Shown here one piece after another: positions 31,011 through 31,048 of a stretch of DNA of 31,048 nt. The notes under the pieces are model-generated. The model worked only from the letters and a program-made list of their open reading frames with translations. It searched no databases and had not been told where the DNA came from. The DNA is from Pleurocapsa sp. MO_226.B13 (lineage in GTDB: Bacteria > Cyanobacteriota > Cyanobacteriia > Cyanobacteriales > Xenococcaceae). The position numbers and the translations under genes are program-made. The DNA lies in contig JASJEI010000050.1 of assembly GCA_030064795.1 (NCBI GenBank), forward strand, positions 1 to 31,048, given 5' to 3'. Every line of letters begins with the position of its first letter. Positions within the stretch are counted from its first letter, which is position 1.

Positions 31011-31048
31011 GATTCATATTAATTAATTTAAAAAGTGTTATGGTAAAA

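Overview
The window comes from a cyanobacterium. HIP1 palindromes (GCGATCGC) are scattered through coding and non-coding DNA. The gene set is also cyanobacterial: psbA, a nitrite reductase fused to a plant-type ferredoxin, DevBCA-type exporter genes, a CYP38/TLP40-type cyclophilin, an SLH-OprB porin and COP23-like proteins. Base composition is AT-leaning. A unicellular or baeocyte-forming lineage is plausible, but I cannot fix the genus.

Layout. 1-66 is the start of psbA (photosystem II D1), running off the window. 377-2266 is nirA-ferredoxin, with a perfect NtcA site upstream. 2817-11693 holds a DevBCA-type ABC exporter whose parts are separated: devB and devC lie at 9210-11693 and the ATPase devA at 2817-3521. 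The 5.7 kb between devC and devA is accessory DNA: a ribbon-helix-helix protein, a DUF6653 membrane protein, a toxin-antitoxin pair, three tandem COP23-like genes (two broken) and a LysE exporter. Inside that block a 1,454-bp HNH-less IscB-like (IsrB) element has landed in the ninth codon of the Doc toxin gene. The uninterrupted toxin can be rebuilt to the base. The element carries a strongly folded segment upstream of isrB that fits an omega-RNA. A TetR regulator (12108-12719) is divergent from devB; a ~68-bp module with two palindromes occurs twice between them, once at each promoter.

13307-24372 is mostly housekeeping: a metallophosphoesterase, an SDR, GerMN and DUF2993 proteins, accB, efp, the cyclophilin, thiL, a soluble GAF histidine kinase and a UbiB/ABC1 kinase-like protein.

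24429-26700 is a second accessory patch. It contains the C-terminal fragment of a peptide-exporting ABC transporter, a small H-type-lectin protein with a tail-fibre-like N-terminus, and an intact Nif11-type RiPP precursor with a GG cleavage site and a Cys-rich 17-residue core. A cluster of palindromic repeats and MITE-like elements follows. The window ends with a secreted trypsin-like protease and a large SLH-domain outer-membrane porin.

The most interesting items are the IsrB element with its predicted guide RNA and precisely reconstructable target in doc; the duplicated TetR operator/promoter module; the orphan Nif11 RiPP precursor beside transporter debris; and the COP23-like tandem array in which two of three copies are broken by in-frame TGA codons.
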